A stretch of 64,000 nt of DNA from Azospirillum sp. TSO35-2. Its GTDB lineage: Bacteria > Pseudomonadota > Alphaproteobacteria > Azospirillales > Azospirillaceae. Of this stretch, positions 16,340-25,900 are shown piece by piece (within the stretch, counting starts at the first letter, position 1; every line of letters begins with the position of its first letter). The notes below the pieces were generated by a model. That model did not search any database. It saw only the letters and a list, made by a program, of their open reading frames with translations, and was not told the DNA's origin. Both the position numbers and the translations under genes were made by a program. Location of the stretch: assembly GCF_003116095.1 (NCBI RefSeq), contig NZ_LGRA01000008.1, positions 1,151,514 to 1,215,513 of the forward strand, in the 5' to 3' direction.

Positions 16340-19009
16340 ATGCAGGGCAGCAACGCGTCGTTCGCATCGTTTCCCGGTGGGCACCCGTCTACACTGGAGC
16401 AGACCGCACAGCCGAAGGGCACGCCGTTGAGCCAGGGCACCATCCACGACGGGATCTGGAACCGACCGATCACCGCCATCCTCGAAAGCCTGGGGTCGAC
16501 CGCCGCCGGGCTGGGCCGCGCTGAGGTGGAGGCCCGCCAGCGGCGCTACGGCCTCAACCAGCCGCTGGCGCACCGGCGCCGGCCGTTGTGGCTGCAGTTC
16601 CTGGCCCGGTTCCTGAACCCGCTGGTGCTGATCCTGCTGTTCGCCAGCGGCCTGTCGGCGGCCACCGGCAACGTCACCAGCTTCGTCATCGTCATCGTGA
16701 TGGTCGTGCTCAGCGTCACCCTGGACTTCGCCCAGGAGATGCGGGCCGAGAACGCCGTCGAGGCGTTGCGCCGCACCGTCGCCGTGCGCGTCCAGGTCCG
16801 CCGCGACGGCGTGGAGGTGTCGGAACCGGTCGACCAGCTGGTGCCGGGCGACGTGGTCCGCCTGGCCGCCGGCGACCTGGTGCCGGCCGACTGCCGCCTG
16901 CTCGAGGCGCGCAACCTGTTCGTCAACCAGGCCATGCTGACCGGCGAGCCCTACCCGACGGAAAAGCGCGTCGATCCGCCGGCCGTCCCGGCGCAAGACC
17001 CCGGCGAGGCGGTCGACACCGTCTTCATGGGCACCTCGGTGATCAGCGGCAGCGCCGTCGCCGTGGTTTGCCGGACCGGCGACGCCACCGCCTTCGGCCA
17101 GTTGAGCGGCAGCCTGCAGGCGACGCCGCCGCCCACCGCCTTCGAGCTGGGCATCCGCCAGTTCGGCTTCCTGATCCTGCGGCTGACCGTCTTCCTGGTG
17201 CTGTTCGTGCTGGCGGTGAACGTGCTGTTCCACCGGCCCTGGCTGGAATCGCTGATGTTCGCGCTGGCGCTGGCGGTCGGGCTGACGCCGGAACTGCTGC
17301 CGATGATCGTCACCGTCACGCTGGCGCGCGGGGCGACGCGGCTGGCGCAGCGCCGGGTCATCGTCAAGCGGCTGGCGGCGATGCACAACATCGGCGCGAT
17401 GGACGTGCTGTGCACCGACAAGACCGGGACGCTGACCGAGGCGACCATCCGCATGGTCCGGCATCTGGATTTCCGCGGCGAGGAGAGCGAGCGCGTCTTC
17501 CGGCTGGCCTACCTGAACAGCCATTTCGAGAGCGGCATCAAAAGCCCGCTCGACGAGGCGATCATCGCCTTCCGCCGCCTGGACGTGACCGGCTGGCAGA
17601 AGATCGACGAGGTGCCGTTCGATTTCGAGCGGCGCCGCGTCTCCGTCCTCGTCACCGACGGTGCGGAGCGGCGGCTGGTGGTCAAGGGCGCGCCGGAGGA
17701 CGTGCTGCGGCTGTCGACCCACTATGAGGCCGAGGGCGGCGTGGAACGGCCGCTCGATCCGGCGGCGCGGGCGGAGCTGGACGCCCTGTTCCAGAAGCTG
17801 GGGGAGGACGGCTTCCGGGTGCTGGCGATCGCGTCCAAGGCGATGGGGCCGGAGCACGTCTCCGCGGCGCTGGGGGATGAGAGCGAATTGGCCTTCGCCG
17901 GCTATGCCGTCTTCCTCGACCCGCCCAAGGCCAGCGCGCTGGCGGCGATCCACGCCCTGACCGGGGCCGGGGTGGCGGTGCGGATCCTGACCGGCGACAA
18001 CGAGCGGGTGACCCGCCACGTCTGCGCCGAGCTTGGCCTGACCGTCACCGGCCTGATCACCGGCGATGACCTGCGGGCGATGAGCGAGGAGGCGCTGCGC
18101 GCCCGGCTGGCCAAGGTCAACGTGTTCTGCCGGGTGACGCCGCAGCAGAAGGAACGCGTGCTGATGGCCTACAAGCGGTCCGGCCGGGTGGTCGGCTTCC
18201 TCGGCGACGGGATCAACGACGCCTCGGCCATCCACGCCGCCGACGTCGGCATCTCGGTGGACAGCGCGGCCGACGTCGCCAAGGAGGCGGCGGGCCTCAT
18301 CCTGCTCGACCACGACCTGTCGGTGGTGCACGACGCGGTGATGGAGGGGCGCCGCACGGTGCAGAACGTCACCAAATACATCCTGATGGGCAGCAGTTCG
18401 AACTTCGGCAACATGTTCAGCATGGCGGGGGCGTCGCTGTTCCTGCCCTTCCTGCCGATGCTGCCGACCCAGGTGCTGCTCAACAACCTGCTGTACGACA
18501 TGTCGGAGGCCGGGGTTCCGCTGGACAACGTGGAGGCGGAGGCGCTGGCCAAGCCGGTGCGCTGGGATCTGCGGCTGATCCAGCGCTTCATGCTGGTTCT
18601 GGGGCCGGTCAGCTCGCTGTTCGACTTCCTGACCTTCTACGCCCTGCTCCACCTGTTCGACGCCGACGAGGCGCTGTTCCAGACCGGATGGTTCGTCGAG
18701 AGCCTGGCCACCCAGGTGCTGGTCATCTTCGTGATCCGCACCCGCCGCAGCCCGTGGCTCAGCCGCCCCAACCCGGTCCTGGCCGGGCTGACGCTGGGGG
18801 CCGCCGCCACCGGCGCGCTGCTGCCGCTGACGCCGCTGGCGTCCTTCTTCGGCTTCGTCGCCCTGCCGGTGTCCTTCTATCTGGCCCTGGCCGCGGCCGT
18901 CGCCGCCTATCTGGTCCTGGTGGAGATCATCAAGCGGGTGTTCTTCCGCCACCTCGCCGTGCGACACGGCGTACGGGGGCAGGCCATGCGGGGCGCCCGG
19001 CGATCCTGA
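16340..19009 (+). CDS. mgtA: Magnesium-translocating P-type ATPase
   Basis: A P-type (IIIB) ATPase of 889 residues from the ATG at 16340. Phosphorylation site CTDKTGTLTEA (Asp360), actuator loop LTGEPYPTEK, hinge GDGINDAS, and the MgtA-like block WQKIDEVPFDFERRRVSV that closely matches enterobacterial MgtA. Hydrophobic helices flank the cytosolic domains and end in a C-terminal helix cluster. It imports Mg2+ across the inner membrane. The frame is open to a GTG at 16247, and a TTG at 16427 with AAGGGC upstream is also possible, so the start is uncertain. It is divergent from the kinase operon. I see no M-box riboswitch upstream. Confidence 0.88.
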   Translation: MQGSNASFASFPGGHPSTLEQTAQPKGTPLSQGTIHDGIWNRPITAILESLGSTAAGLGRAEVEARQRRYGLNQPLAHRRRPLWLQFLARFLNPLVLILLFASGLSAATGNVTSFVIVIVMVVLSVTLDFAQEMRAENAVEALRRTVAVRVQVRRDGVEVSEPVDQLVPGDVVRLAAGDLVPADCRLLEARNLFVNQAMLTGEPYPTEKRVDPPAVPAQDPGEAVDTVFMGTSVISGSAVAVVCRTGDATAFGQLSGSLQATPPPTAFELGIRQFGFLILRLTVFLVLFVLAVNVLFHRPWLESLMFALALAVGLTPELLPMIVTVTLARGATRLAQRRVIVKRLAAMHNIGAMDVLCTDKTGTLTEATIRMVRHLDFRGEESERVFRLAYLNSHFESGIKSPLDEAIIAFRRLDVTGWQKIDEVPFDFERRRVSVLVTDGAERRLVVKGAPEDVLRLSTHYEAEGGVERPLDPAARAELDALFQKLGEDGFRVLAIASKAMGPEHVSAALGDESELAFAGYAVFLDPPKASALAAIHALTGAGVAVRILTGDNERVTRHVCAELGLTVTGLITGDDLRAMSEEALRARLAKVNVFCRVTPQQKERVLMAYKRSGRVVGFLGDGINDASAIHAADVGISVDSAADVAKEAAGLILLDHDLSVVHDAVMEGRRTVQNVTKYILMGSSSNFGNMFSMAGASLFLPFLPMLPTQVLLNNLLYDMSEAGVPLDNVEAEALAKPVRWDLRLIQRFMLVLGPVSSLFDFLTFYALLHLFDADEALFQTGWFVESLATQVLVIFVIRTRRSPWLSRPNPVLAGLTLGAAATGALLPLTPLASFFGFVALPVSFYLALAAAVAAYLVLVEIIKRVFFRHLAVRHGVRGQAMRGARRS

Positions 19010-19295
19010 TCGGACAGTCAAGAAGAGTTGCCCTTTTTTCAACCACATGCCAGCATTCTGACCGGCCGGACGACCGCGACCGCGCGGTGGGCGGCGGTCC
19101 CGGTCGCTGGCATTCTCGTTGCATTCGGATGTGCGCCACGCACAGCTCCATGGATCGGGGTGACATTCCCCAGTATTCATGAGTATTCATGATCTTGAGC
19201 ATTCATGGTCCTGGCGGGCCAGCCGCCTTGCGGCCAACGACACTCGGTGACGAAGGGGAATGACGATGGGGGCTCGGGGGATGGAGGTTCAGGGG

Positions 19296-20306
19296 ATGAA
19301 GGTTTGGGCAGCGACCCGCCGTGCGGTGCTGTGCGGCGGCGCCGCGGCCGCCATCGCGGCGGTGGCGGGCGGATCCGCGCCGGCGCTGGCGCAGGAAAAG
19401 CTGAAGGTCGCCGGCATCTACACCGTGCCGATCGAGCAGCAGTGGGTCAGCCGCATCCATGTCGCGCTGAAGGCCGCCGCCGACCGTGGCGAGATCGAGT
19501 ATGTCTGGGCCGAGTCGGTCGCCAACACCGATTACGAGCGCGTGATGCGCCAGTACGCCGAGGGTGGCCAGCAGCTGGTCTTCGGCGAGGTCTTCGGGGT
19601 GGAACGCGCCGCCCGCACCGTCGCCAAGGACTACCCGAAGACCGCCTTCGTCATGGGCTCCAGCTTCAAGCCGCAGGAGCCGAACTTCTCGGTCTTCGAC
19701 AACTACATCCAGGAGCCGGCCTACCTGACCGGCATGATAGCCGGCGGCATGACCAAGTCGAACGTGATCGGCATGGTCGGCGGCTACCCGATCCCCGAGG
19801 TGAACCGCCTGATGAACGCCTTCATGGAGGGCGCGAAGGAGGTCAACCCGCAGGTCAAGTTCTCGGTCAGCTTCATCGGCTCCTGGTTTGACCCGCCGAA
19901 GGCCAAGGAAGCCGCCTTCGCCATGATCGACCGCGGTGCCGACGTGATGTACGCCGAGCGCTTCGGCGTGTCCGACGCCGCCAAGGAGCGCAAGGTGCTG
20001 GCGATCGGCAACGTCATCGACACCCAGCCGCAGTACCCGGACACCGTCGTCGCCAGCGCGCTGTGGCACATGGAGCCGTCGGTGCAGCGCGCCATCGCCG
20101 CGGTGAAGGCCGGCGGCTACAAGGCCGAGGATTACGGCCCCTTCAGCATGATGGCGAACAAGGGCTCCAGCCTGGCGCCCCTGGGCAGCTTCGAGGCGAA
20201 GGTCCCCGACGCCGTCAAGGCCAAGGTGGCGGAGCGCGAGCAGCAGATCCGCGACGGCAAGTTCACCGTGAAGGTCAACGACGCCGAGCCGAAGTCGACG
20301 ATGTGA
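19296..20306 (+). CDS. BMP family ABC transporter substrate-binding protein
   Basis: A 336-residue periplasmic binding protein of the BMP/PnrA (nucleoside-binding lipoprotein) family. GGAGG with 8-base spacing selects this ATG over those at 19260, 19266 and 19281. The leader has a Tat-like pair (TRRAVLCGG) before a hydrophobic stretch and a cleavage site near APALAQE. The mature part has VAGIYTVPIEQQWVSRIH and AYLTGMIAGGMTKSNVIGMVGG, typical of the family. With the downstream ATPase, two permeases and CodA it forms one operon; the ligand is probably a nucleobase or nucleoside, perhaps cytosine. Confidence 0.9.
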   Translation: MKVWAATRRAVLCGGAAAAIAAVAGGSAPALAQEKLKVAGIYTVPIEQQWVSRIHVALKAAADRGEIEYVWAESVANTDYERVMRQYAEGGQQLVFGEVFGVERAARTVAKDYPKTAFVMGSSFKPQEPNFSVFDNYIQEPAYLTGMIAGGMTKSNVIGMVGGYPIPEVNRLMNAFMEGAKEVNPQVKFSVSFIGSWFDPPKAKEAAFAMIDRGADVMYAERFGVSDAAKERKVLAIGNVIDTQPQYPDTVVASALWHMEPSVQRAIAAVKAGGYKAEDYGPFSMMANKGSSLAPLGSFEAKVPDAVKAKVAEREQQIRDGKFTVKVNDAEPKSTM

Positions 20307-20323
20307 CGCCCGGCGCATCCCCG

Positions 20324-21904
20324 ATGTCATCGCCCACGACAGGCGGGCCGGAGGTCGTCCTCCGGCTCGCCGGCATTTCCAAGCGGTTCGGCCCGCTGCT
20401 GGCCAACGACGCCATCTCGCTGACGCTGCGCGCCGGCGAGGTGCTGGCGTTGCTGGGCGAGAACGGCGCCGGCAAGACCACCTTGATGAACATCCTGTTC
20501 GGCCATTACGTCGCCGACGAGGGGACCATCGAGGCGTTCGGCCGGCCCCTGCCGCCGGGGTCGCCCCGCGCGGCGCTGGCGGCCGGCATCGGCATGGTCC
20601 ACCAGCATTTCACCCTGGCGGACAACCTGTCGGTGCTGGACAACATCGCGGTGGGGACGGAGTCGCTGTGGCGCCTGCGTTCCGACCGCGGCGGCGCCCG
20701 CCGCCGGCTGCTCGACCTGTCCCAGCGCTTCGGGCTGGCGGTGCGGCCGGACGCGCTGGTCGGCGACCTGTCGGTCGGCGAGCGCCAGCGGGTGGAGATC
20801 CTGAAGGCGCTCTACCGCGACGCCCGCATCCTGATCCTGGACGAGCCGACCGCGGTGCTGACCCCGCAGGAATCGGCCGGCCTGTTCGACACGCTGCGCC
20901 GGCTGACCGCCGACGGGCTCGCCGTCGTCTTCATCAGCCACAAGATGAACGAGGTCTTCGCCGCCAGCGACACCGTCGCCGTCCTGCGCGCCGGAAGGCT
21001 GGTCGCCACCCACCCCACCGCCTCCACCGACCGGGCGAAGCTGGCCGAGCTGATGGTCGGCCGCAGCGTCAAGCCGCCCGCCCCCGCCCCGCTCAGCCCG
21101 GGCGAGCCGGTGCTGGAGCTGGCGGGCGTCACCGTCGCCTCGGGCCACGCCCGGCCGCTGCTGGACGCGGTCGACCTGACGGTGCGGCGCCATCAGGTGA
21201 TCGGCGTCGCCGGGGTGTCCGGCAACGGCCAGTCCGCGCTGGCCGAGCTGGTCAGCGGCCTGATCCGTCCCGATGCCGGGCAGGTGTCGCTGAAGGGCAG
21301 CGTGGTGCACCACGCCGACCCGGCCGACATGGTCCGGCGCGGCGTCGCCCGCATCCCGGAGGACCGCCACAGCGCCGGGCTGGTCGGCGCCATGGCGGTG
21401 TGGGAGAACCTGATCGCCGAGCGCTACCGCGACCCCGCCTTCTCCCGCTTCGGCGTGCTGCGGCGCGACGCCGCGCGCGCCCATGCCCGCCGGGTGATCG
21501 AGGAGTTCGACGTCCGCTGCCCCGGTCCCGACGCCCGCACGCAACTGCTGTCGGGCGGCAACATGCAGAAGCTGATCCTGGGCCGCACCCTGGCCTATGG
21601 GCCGGACCTGATCCTGGCGAGCCAGCCGACGCGCGGGCTCGACATCGGCGCCGTGTCCTACGTCCACAGCCGGCTGCTCGACGCCCGCGCCGCCGGGGCC
21701 GGCGTGCTGCTGATCTCCGAGGATCTGGACGAGATCCTGGCGCTGGCCGACTGCGTCACCGTCGCCTATCACGGCCGGCTGACGCCGCTGCTGCCGCATG
21801 ACCGCGTGTCGGTCAGCCAGCTCGGCCTGCTGATGGCCGGGCATTGGGACATCCTGCGCGACATCCTGCCGGAGACCCCAAGGGAGAATGGCAATGCGGC
21901 TTGA
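20324..21904 (+). CDS. ABC transporter ATP-binding protein, two nucleotide-binding domains (BMP/nucleoside type)
   Basis: A 526-residue double ATPase. Domain 1 has Walker A LLGENGAGKTTL, signature LSVGERQ and Walker B ILILDEPTA. Domain 2 has a degenerate Walker A (GVSGNGQS), signature LSGGNMQK and a degenerate Walker B (LILASQPTRG), which is usual for the second half in BMP-type importers. A GTG at 20303 that overlaps the upstream stop is in frame, so translation may start there; ATG 20324 was chosen. It energises the permeases that follow. Confidence 0.9.
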   Translation: MSSPTTGGPEVVLRLAGISKRFGPLLANDAISLTLRAGEVLALLGENGAGKTTLMNILFGHYVADEGTIEAFGRPLPPGSPRAALAAGIGMVHQHFTLADNLSVLDNIAVGTESLWRLRSDRGGARRRLLDLSQRFGLAVRPDALVGDLSVGERQRVEILKALYRDARILILDEPTAVLTPQESAGLFDTLRRLTADGLAVVFISHKMNEVFAASDTVAVLRAGRLVATHPTASTDRAKLAELMVGRSVKPPAPAPLSPGEPVLELAGVTVASGHARPLLDAVDLTVRRHQVIGVAGVSGNGQSALAELVSGLIRPDAGQVSLKGSVVHHADPADMVRRGVARIPEDRHSAGLVGAMAVWENLIAERYRDPAFSRFGVLRRDAARAHARRVIEEFDVRCPGPDARTQLLSGGNMQKLILGRTLAYGPDLILASQPTRGLDIGAVSYVHSRLLDARAAGAGVLLISEDLDEILALADCVTVAYHGRLTPLLPHDRVSVSQLGLLMAGHWDILRDILPETPRENGNAA

Positions 21905-22943
21905 ACCGCGCACCGACACCCCGCTTGCCCTGCGGCTGTTGGCGCCGATCGGCGCCGTCGTCGCGGCGCTGGCGCTGTGCGCCCTGCTGGTCGCCTGGAC
22001 CGGCGCGCCGGTGCTGCGCGCCTATGGCCTGCTGTTCGAGGGCGCCGTCGGCTCCCGCTTCGCCCTGACGGAGACGCTGACCCGCGCCACCCCGCTGATC
22101 CTGACCGGCCTCGCCGCCGCCGTCGCCTTCCGCGCCAAGCTGTGGAACATCGGGGCGGAGGGGCAGCTCTACATGGGGGCGCTGGCCGCCGTGGTGGTCG
22201 GCGGCGGCATGCTCGACCTGCCGGGCTGGGCGCTGGTCCCGCTGGTGATGATCGCCGGCATGGCGGCGGGCGGCGTCACGCTGCTGGGGCCCGCCGTGCT
22301 GAAGGTCCGCTTCGGCGTCGACGAGGTGGTGACCACCCTGCTGCTGAACTTCGTCGTGCTGCTGCTGGTGTCGATGCTGCTGGAAGGGGCCCTGAAGGAC
22401 CCGATGGGCATGGGCTGGCCGCAGTCCGCCCCGGTGGCCGAGGCGGCGGAGCTGCCCAAGCTGGTGGCGCGCACCCGCCTGCACGCCGGGCTGGCCATCG
22501 CGCTCGGCCTGTCGGTGCTGCTGTGGCTGGTCGACACCCGGACCATCTGGGGCTACGAGAACCGCGCGGTCGGCGCCAACCCGCGCGCTGCCGCCTTCGC
22601 CGGCATGCCGGTGAACCGGATCATGCTGCGCACCGCCCTGCTGTCGGGTGGCCTCGCCGGGCTGGCCGGGGCGGCCGAGATCTGCGGGCTGAAGGGCTAC
22701 CTGACGCTCGACCTGTCGCCCGGCTTCGGCTACAGCGGCATCGTCGTCGCCATGCTGGCGCAACTGCACCCGATCGGCGTGGTCGGTGCGGCGCTGTTCA
22801 TCGCCGGCATCTTCGTCGGCGCCGACGCGATGAGCCGGGCCATGCCGGTGCCCAACTACATCGCCGACGTCCTGGTCGCCACCAGCCTGCTGTGCATGCT
22901 GGTCGCCGGGCTGCTGGCGCGCTACCGGCTGCGGCGGGGGTAA
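21894..22943 (+). CDS. ABC transporter permease, BMP/nucleoside type (first subunit)
   Basis: A 349-residue inner-membrane permease (BPD_transp_2 family) with about 9-10 hydrophobic segments and the conserved LWNIGAEGQLYMGALAA near residue 80 and VGANPRAAAFAGMP later. AGGGAG lies 7 bases before this ATG and only 1 base before an ATG at 21888, which decides the start. It overlaps the ATPase gene by 11 bp. Confidence 0.9.
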   Translation: MRLEPRTDTPLALRLLAPIGAVVAALALCALLVAWTGAPVLRAYGLLFEGAVGSRFALTETLTRATPLILTGLAAAVAFRAKLWNIGAEGQLYMGALAAVVVGGGMLDLPGWALVPLVMIAGMAAGGVTLLGPAVLKVRFGVDEVVTTLLLNFVVLLLVSMLLEGALKDPMGMGWPQSAPVAEAAELPKLVARTRLHAGLAIALGLSVLLWLVDTRTIWGYENRAVGANPRAAAFAGMPVNRIMLRTALLSGGLAGLAGAAEICGLKGYLTLDLSPGFGYSGIVVAMLAQLHPIGVVGAALFIAGIFVGADAMSRAMPVPNYIADVLVATSLLCMLVAGLLARYRLRRG

Positions 22944-22949
22944 GGGGTC

Positions 22950-23873
22950 ATGGATTTCCTGTCGATCATCCTCGACATCCTGCTGTCGGCCGCCTTCTGG
23001 ACCGCGGTGCTGCGCATCGCCACCCCCTATGTGCTGGGCACCCTGGGCGAGCTGGTGTGCGAGCGCGCCGGCGTGCTGAACCTCGGCATCGAGGGCATCA
23101 TGACGCTGGGCGCCATGGCCGGCTGGATGGCGGTCTATCAAGGGGCCGACCTGTGGACCGGCGTGCTGGTCGCCGCCGCCTGCGGCGCGCTGCTCGGCCT
23201 GCTGCACGCGGCGCTGACCGTGCCGCTCGGCCTGTCGCAGCATGTGACCGGCATCGGCGTGACCCTGCTGGGGACAAGCCTGTCCTACTTCGTCTACCGC
23301 CTGGTCCTGCCGCAGGCCAGCACGCCGCCGACCATCGTGCCGTTCCAGCCGCTCGACCTGCCCGGCGCCTTCGCCCAGACGCCGCTGACCTATCTGGCGC
23401 TCGCCCTGGTCGGCGTCGTCGCCTATGCGCTGTACCGCACGCCGGTCGGGCTGGCGGTGCGGATGGTCGGCGAGCATCCGGCGGCGGCCGAGGCGCAGGG
23501 GCTGAACGTCACCGCCATCCGCATCGGCGCGGTGATGGCGGGCAGCGCGCTGATGGGGCTGGCCGGTGCCTTCCTGACCCTGTCGGCCTTCAACGCCTTT
23601 TTCTTCAACATGGTGAACGGGCGCGGCTGGATCTGCATCGCGCTGGTGGTCTTCGCCTCCTGGCGGCCGGGCAAGGCGCTGCTGGGCGCCCTGCTGTTCG
23701 CGCTGTTCGACGCGCTGCAACTGCGGCTGCAGCAGGCGAGCGGCGGCGTCCTGCCCTACCAGCTGTTCCTGATGATGCCCTATCTGCTGAGCATCCTGGC
23801 GCTGGTCCTGGTCGCCCGCCGGGCGTCCTACCCGCGCGCCCTGATGATCCCGTACCGCAAAGGAGAACGCTGA
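22950..23873 (+). CDS. ABC transporter permease, BMP/nucleoside type (second subunit)
   Basis: A 307-residue permease of the same family, with the motif LVCERAGVLNLGIEGIMTLGA near residue 40 and the later VGEHPAAAEAQGLNV. AAGGGG precedes the ATG. It is separated from the first permease by 6 bp and its stop overlaps the codA start as TGATG, so all five genes are one translationally linked operon. Confidence 0.9.
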   Translation: MDFLSIILDILLSAAFWTAVLRIATPYVLGTLGELVCERAGVLNLGIEGIMTLGAMAGWMAVYQGADLWTGVLVAAACGALLGLLHAALTVPLGLSQHVTGIGVTLLGTSLSYFVYRLVLPQASTPPTIVPFQPLDLPGAFAQTPLTYLALALVGVVAYALYRTPVGLAVRMVGEHPAAAEAQGLNVTAIRIGAVMAGSALMGLAGAFLTLSAFNAFFFNMVNGRGWICIALVVFASWRPGKALLGALLFALFDALQLRLQQASGGVLPYQLFLMMPYLLSILALVLVARRASYPRALMIPYRKGER

Positions 23874-25153
23874 TGTTCGACCTGATCCTGCGCCGCGCCA
23901 CCCTGCCGGATGGCCGCAGCGGCATCGACATCGGCATCCGGGATGGCCGCATCGCCGCGGTCGAACCCGGTCTGGCGGGCGAGGCGGCGGCGGAGATCGA
24001 CGCCACCGGCCGGCTGGTCACCCCGCCCTTCGTCGATTCCCATTTCCACATGGACAGCACGCTCAGCTACGGCCTGCCGCGCGTGAACCAGAGCGGCACG
24101 CTGCTGGAGGGCATCGCGCTGTGGGGCGAGCTGAAACCGCAGCTGGTGCAGGACGCCATCGTCGAGCGGGCGCTGGCCTATTGCGACTGGGCGGTCGGGC
24201 GCGGCCTGCTGGCGGTGCGCAGCCATGTCGACGTCTGCGACCCGCGCCTGCTGGCGGTCGAAGCCCTGCTGGACGTCAAGAAACGCGTCGCGCCCTATCT
24301 GGACCTGCAGCTGGTCGCCTTCCCGCAGGATGGCGTCCTGCGGTCGCCGGGCACCGAGGAGCTGCTGGTCCGGGCGCTGGACATGGGCGTCGACGTGGTC
24401 GGCGGCATCCCGCATTTCGAACGCACGATGGCCGACGGCGCCGCCTCGGTCCGCCTGCTCTGCGAGATCGCGGCGCAGCGCGGGCTGCTGGTCGACATGC
24501 ACTGCGACGAGAGCGACGACCCGCTGTCGCGCCATGTCGAGACGCTGGCCTGTGAGACGCAACGTCTGGGGCTGCACGGCCGGGTGACCGGCTCGCACCT
24601 GACCTCGATGCATTCGATGGACAATTACTATGTCTCCAAGCTGATCCCGCTGATGGCGGAGGCGCAGCTGGGGGTGATCGCCAACCCGCTGATCAACATC
24701 GTCCTCCAGGGCCGCCACGACACCTACCCCAAGCGCCGCGGCATGACCCGCGTGCCGGAGCTGATGGCCGCCGGCCTGACCGTCGCCTTCGGCCACGACT
24801 GCGTCATGGATCCCTGGTATCCGCTGGGCTCCGGCGACATGCTGGAGGTGGCGCACATGGGCCTGCATGTCGGCCAGATGACCGGACAGGACGGCATCAA
24901 GGCCGCCTTCGACGCCGTCACGGTCAACCCGGCCCGCCTGCTGCACCTGGAGGGCTATGGGCTGGAGCCCGGCTGCAACGCCGATCTGGTGGTCCTGCAG
25001 GCCAGCGGTCCGGTGGAGGCGATCCGCACCCGCGCCGCCCGCCTGTTCGTCCTGCGCCGCGGCCGGATCGTCAGCCGCTGCGAACCGGTGCAGGCCAGGC
25101 TCGACCTGCCGGGCCGGCCGGCGACGGTCGATTTCCTGCTGAACCGCGGATAA
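23873..25153 (+). CDS. codA: Cytosine deaminase
   Basis: A 426-residue amidohydrolase closely resembling E. coli CodA (427 residues). Metal and catalytic residues align with a constant offset: His57 and His59 (DSHFHMD), His210 and Glu213 (HCDES), His242 (GSHLTSMHS), Asp309 (GHDCVMDPWYPLGS). The block LQGRHDTYPKRRGMTRV is also characteristic. It converts cytosine (or a related aminopyrimidine) to uracil and ammonia in the cytosol. Coupling to a BMP-type importer instead of a CodB permease is notable and suggests the importer carries cytosine or a related base. AGGAG lies 5-6 bases before the ATG. Confidence 0.92.
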   Translation: MFDLILRRATLPDGRSGIDIGIRDGRIAAVEPGLAGEAAAEIDATGRLVTPPFVDSHFHMDSTLSYGLPRVNQSGTLLEGIALWGELKPQLVQDAIVERALAYCDWAVGRGLLAVRSHVDVCDPRLLAVEALLDVKKRVAPYLDLQLVAFPQDGVLRSPGTEELLVRALDMGVDVVGGIPHFERTMADGAASVRLLCEIAAQRGLLVDMHCDESDDPLSRHVETLACETQRLGLHGRVTGSHLTSMHSMDNYYVSKLIPLMAEAQLGVIANPLINIVLQGRHDTYPKRRGMTRVPELMAAGLTVAFGHDCVMDPWYPLGSGDMLEVAHMGLHVGQMTGQDGIKAAFDAVTVNPARLLHLEGYGLEPGCNADLVVLQASGPVEAIRTRAARLFVLRRGRIVSRCEPVQARLDLPGRPATVDFLLNRG

Positions 25154-25180
25154 GTCGGACGACGGGAAGCCCGGCGCGGT

Positions 25181-25549
25181 TCAGCCGGGCCCGGGGGTGG
25201 CGGCCACCTCGGCGCGCGTCGAGCAGCCGGGCGGCAGGACATCGCCGACGGCAAAGCCGCCGCCAGCGCCCACCACCCCGACACCGTCGACACCCTTGCG
25301 CAGGATGCGGGTCGGCGGATCGACCCGTATCTCGATCATCGCCTTGTCGCCCGGTGCGTCGCCCGCGGTGATCAGCCTCTCCGCTGTGCCGACCGGCACC
25401 ACGCACAACACCGCCAGCGCCCCGTCCCAGAGCGAGCGCACCGCACGGTTGAGCCGGCGCGGCGGCGGATGGCCGCGATCGACGCGGGCGCCGGCGCGCA
25501 GGGCGGCGCTCATGATGCCGCCGGGCGGCTCCGGCCGCTGCGCCGCCAT
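25181..25549 (-). CDS. Hypothetical protein
   Basis: Not recognised. A 122-residue frame convergent with codA. Codon third positions are strongly G/C on this strand and the C-terminal half (IEIRVDPPTRILRKGVDGVG, then GGGFAVGDVLPPGC) looks protein-like. A moderately hydrophobic segment (LWDGALAVLCVVPVG) lies near residue 45. An internal ATG at 25513 is an alternative start. An opposite-strand frame over the same bases is less convincing. Function unknown; the start is doubtful. Confidence 0.4.
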   Translation of the reverse strand: MAAQRPEPPGGIMSAALRAGARVDRGHPPPRRLNRAVRSLWDGALAVLCVVPVGTAERLITAGDAPGDKAMIEIRVDPPTRILRKGVDGVGVVGAGGGFAVGDVLPPGCSTRAEVAATPGPG

Positions 25550-25772
25550 GGCATCGTGGCGGCCGGATGCGGTTCCGTGGGGCCTGCCCCACCGGGCGAT
25601 CCGCCAATCTCCACCACGTCCGTGGACACTGCCGCCACCTGCAGGACAGGCGACGCTGAAGCGCCGCTCAAGTCCGGCGCCGTCACGCGAATCATGCGAC
25701 CTATGGACGCATACTCCGGAATGCCGGCCGTTTTGAACGGTAACAAATGACTGATCGCTCTCGCGTAGAGGG

Positions 25773-25830
25773 TTTTAGCGCGACTGGATGCTAAAATAGG
25801 TTTGACCTGAAAGCATACACTTTCTACTTT
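25773..25830 (+). promoter_or_regulatory. AT-rich promoter region with inverted repeat, upstream of the TRAP binding protein gene
   Basis: The gap 25550-25900 turns AT-rich near 25740. It holds an inverted repeat TTTTAGC (25773-25779) / GCTAAAA (25790-25796) with a 10-base centre, then a sigma-70-like pair TTGACC (25802-25807) and TACTTT (25825-25830) with 17-base spacing. The repeat just upstream of the -35 box fits an activator or regulator site. The first part of the gap shows nothing else. Confidence 0.5.
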
Positions 25831-25900
25831 TGCAACTGCCAAGCGGTATAGGTGCTGCAACTCTTATGCAGGTTCAGCGGTTCACGGACGGAGGCTCGTT

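Noticed and set aside
19010..19060. Rho-independent terminator after mgtA
   Set aside because: A run of six T occurs (CCCTTTTTTC), but the possible stem GTTG/CAAC encloses the T-run instead of preceding it.
16256..19180. A 974-residue open frame antisense to mgtA
   Set aside because: It mirrors the mgtA coding frame, is rich in Arg, Gln, His and Gly with no domain motifs, and arises from high GC content.
25197..25736. A 179-residue plus-strand frame after codA
   Set aside because: Ser/Pro/Arg-rich without motifs; the opposite strand has better codon third-position bias over the same bases.
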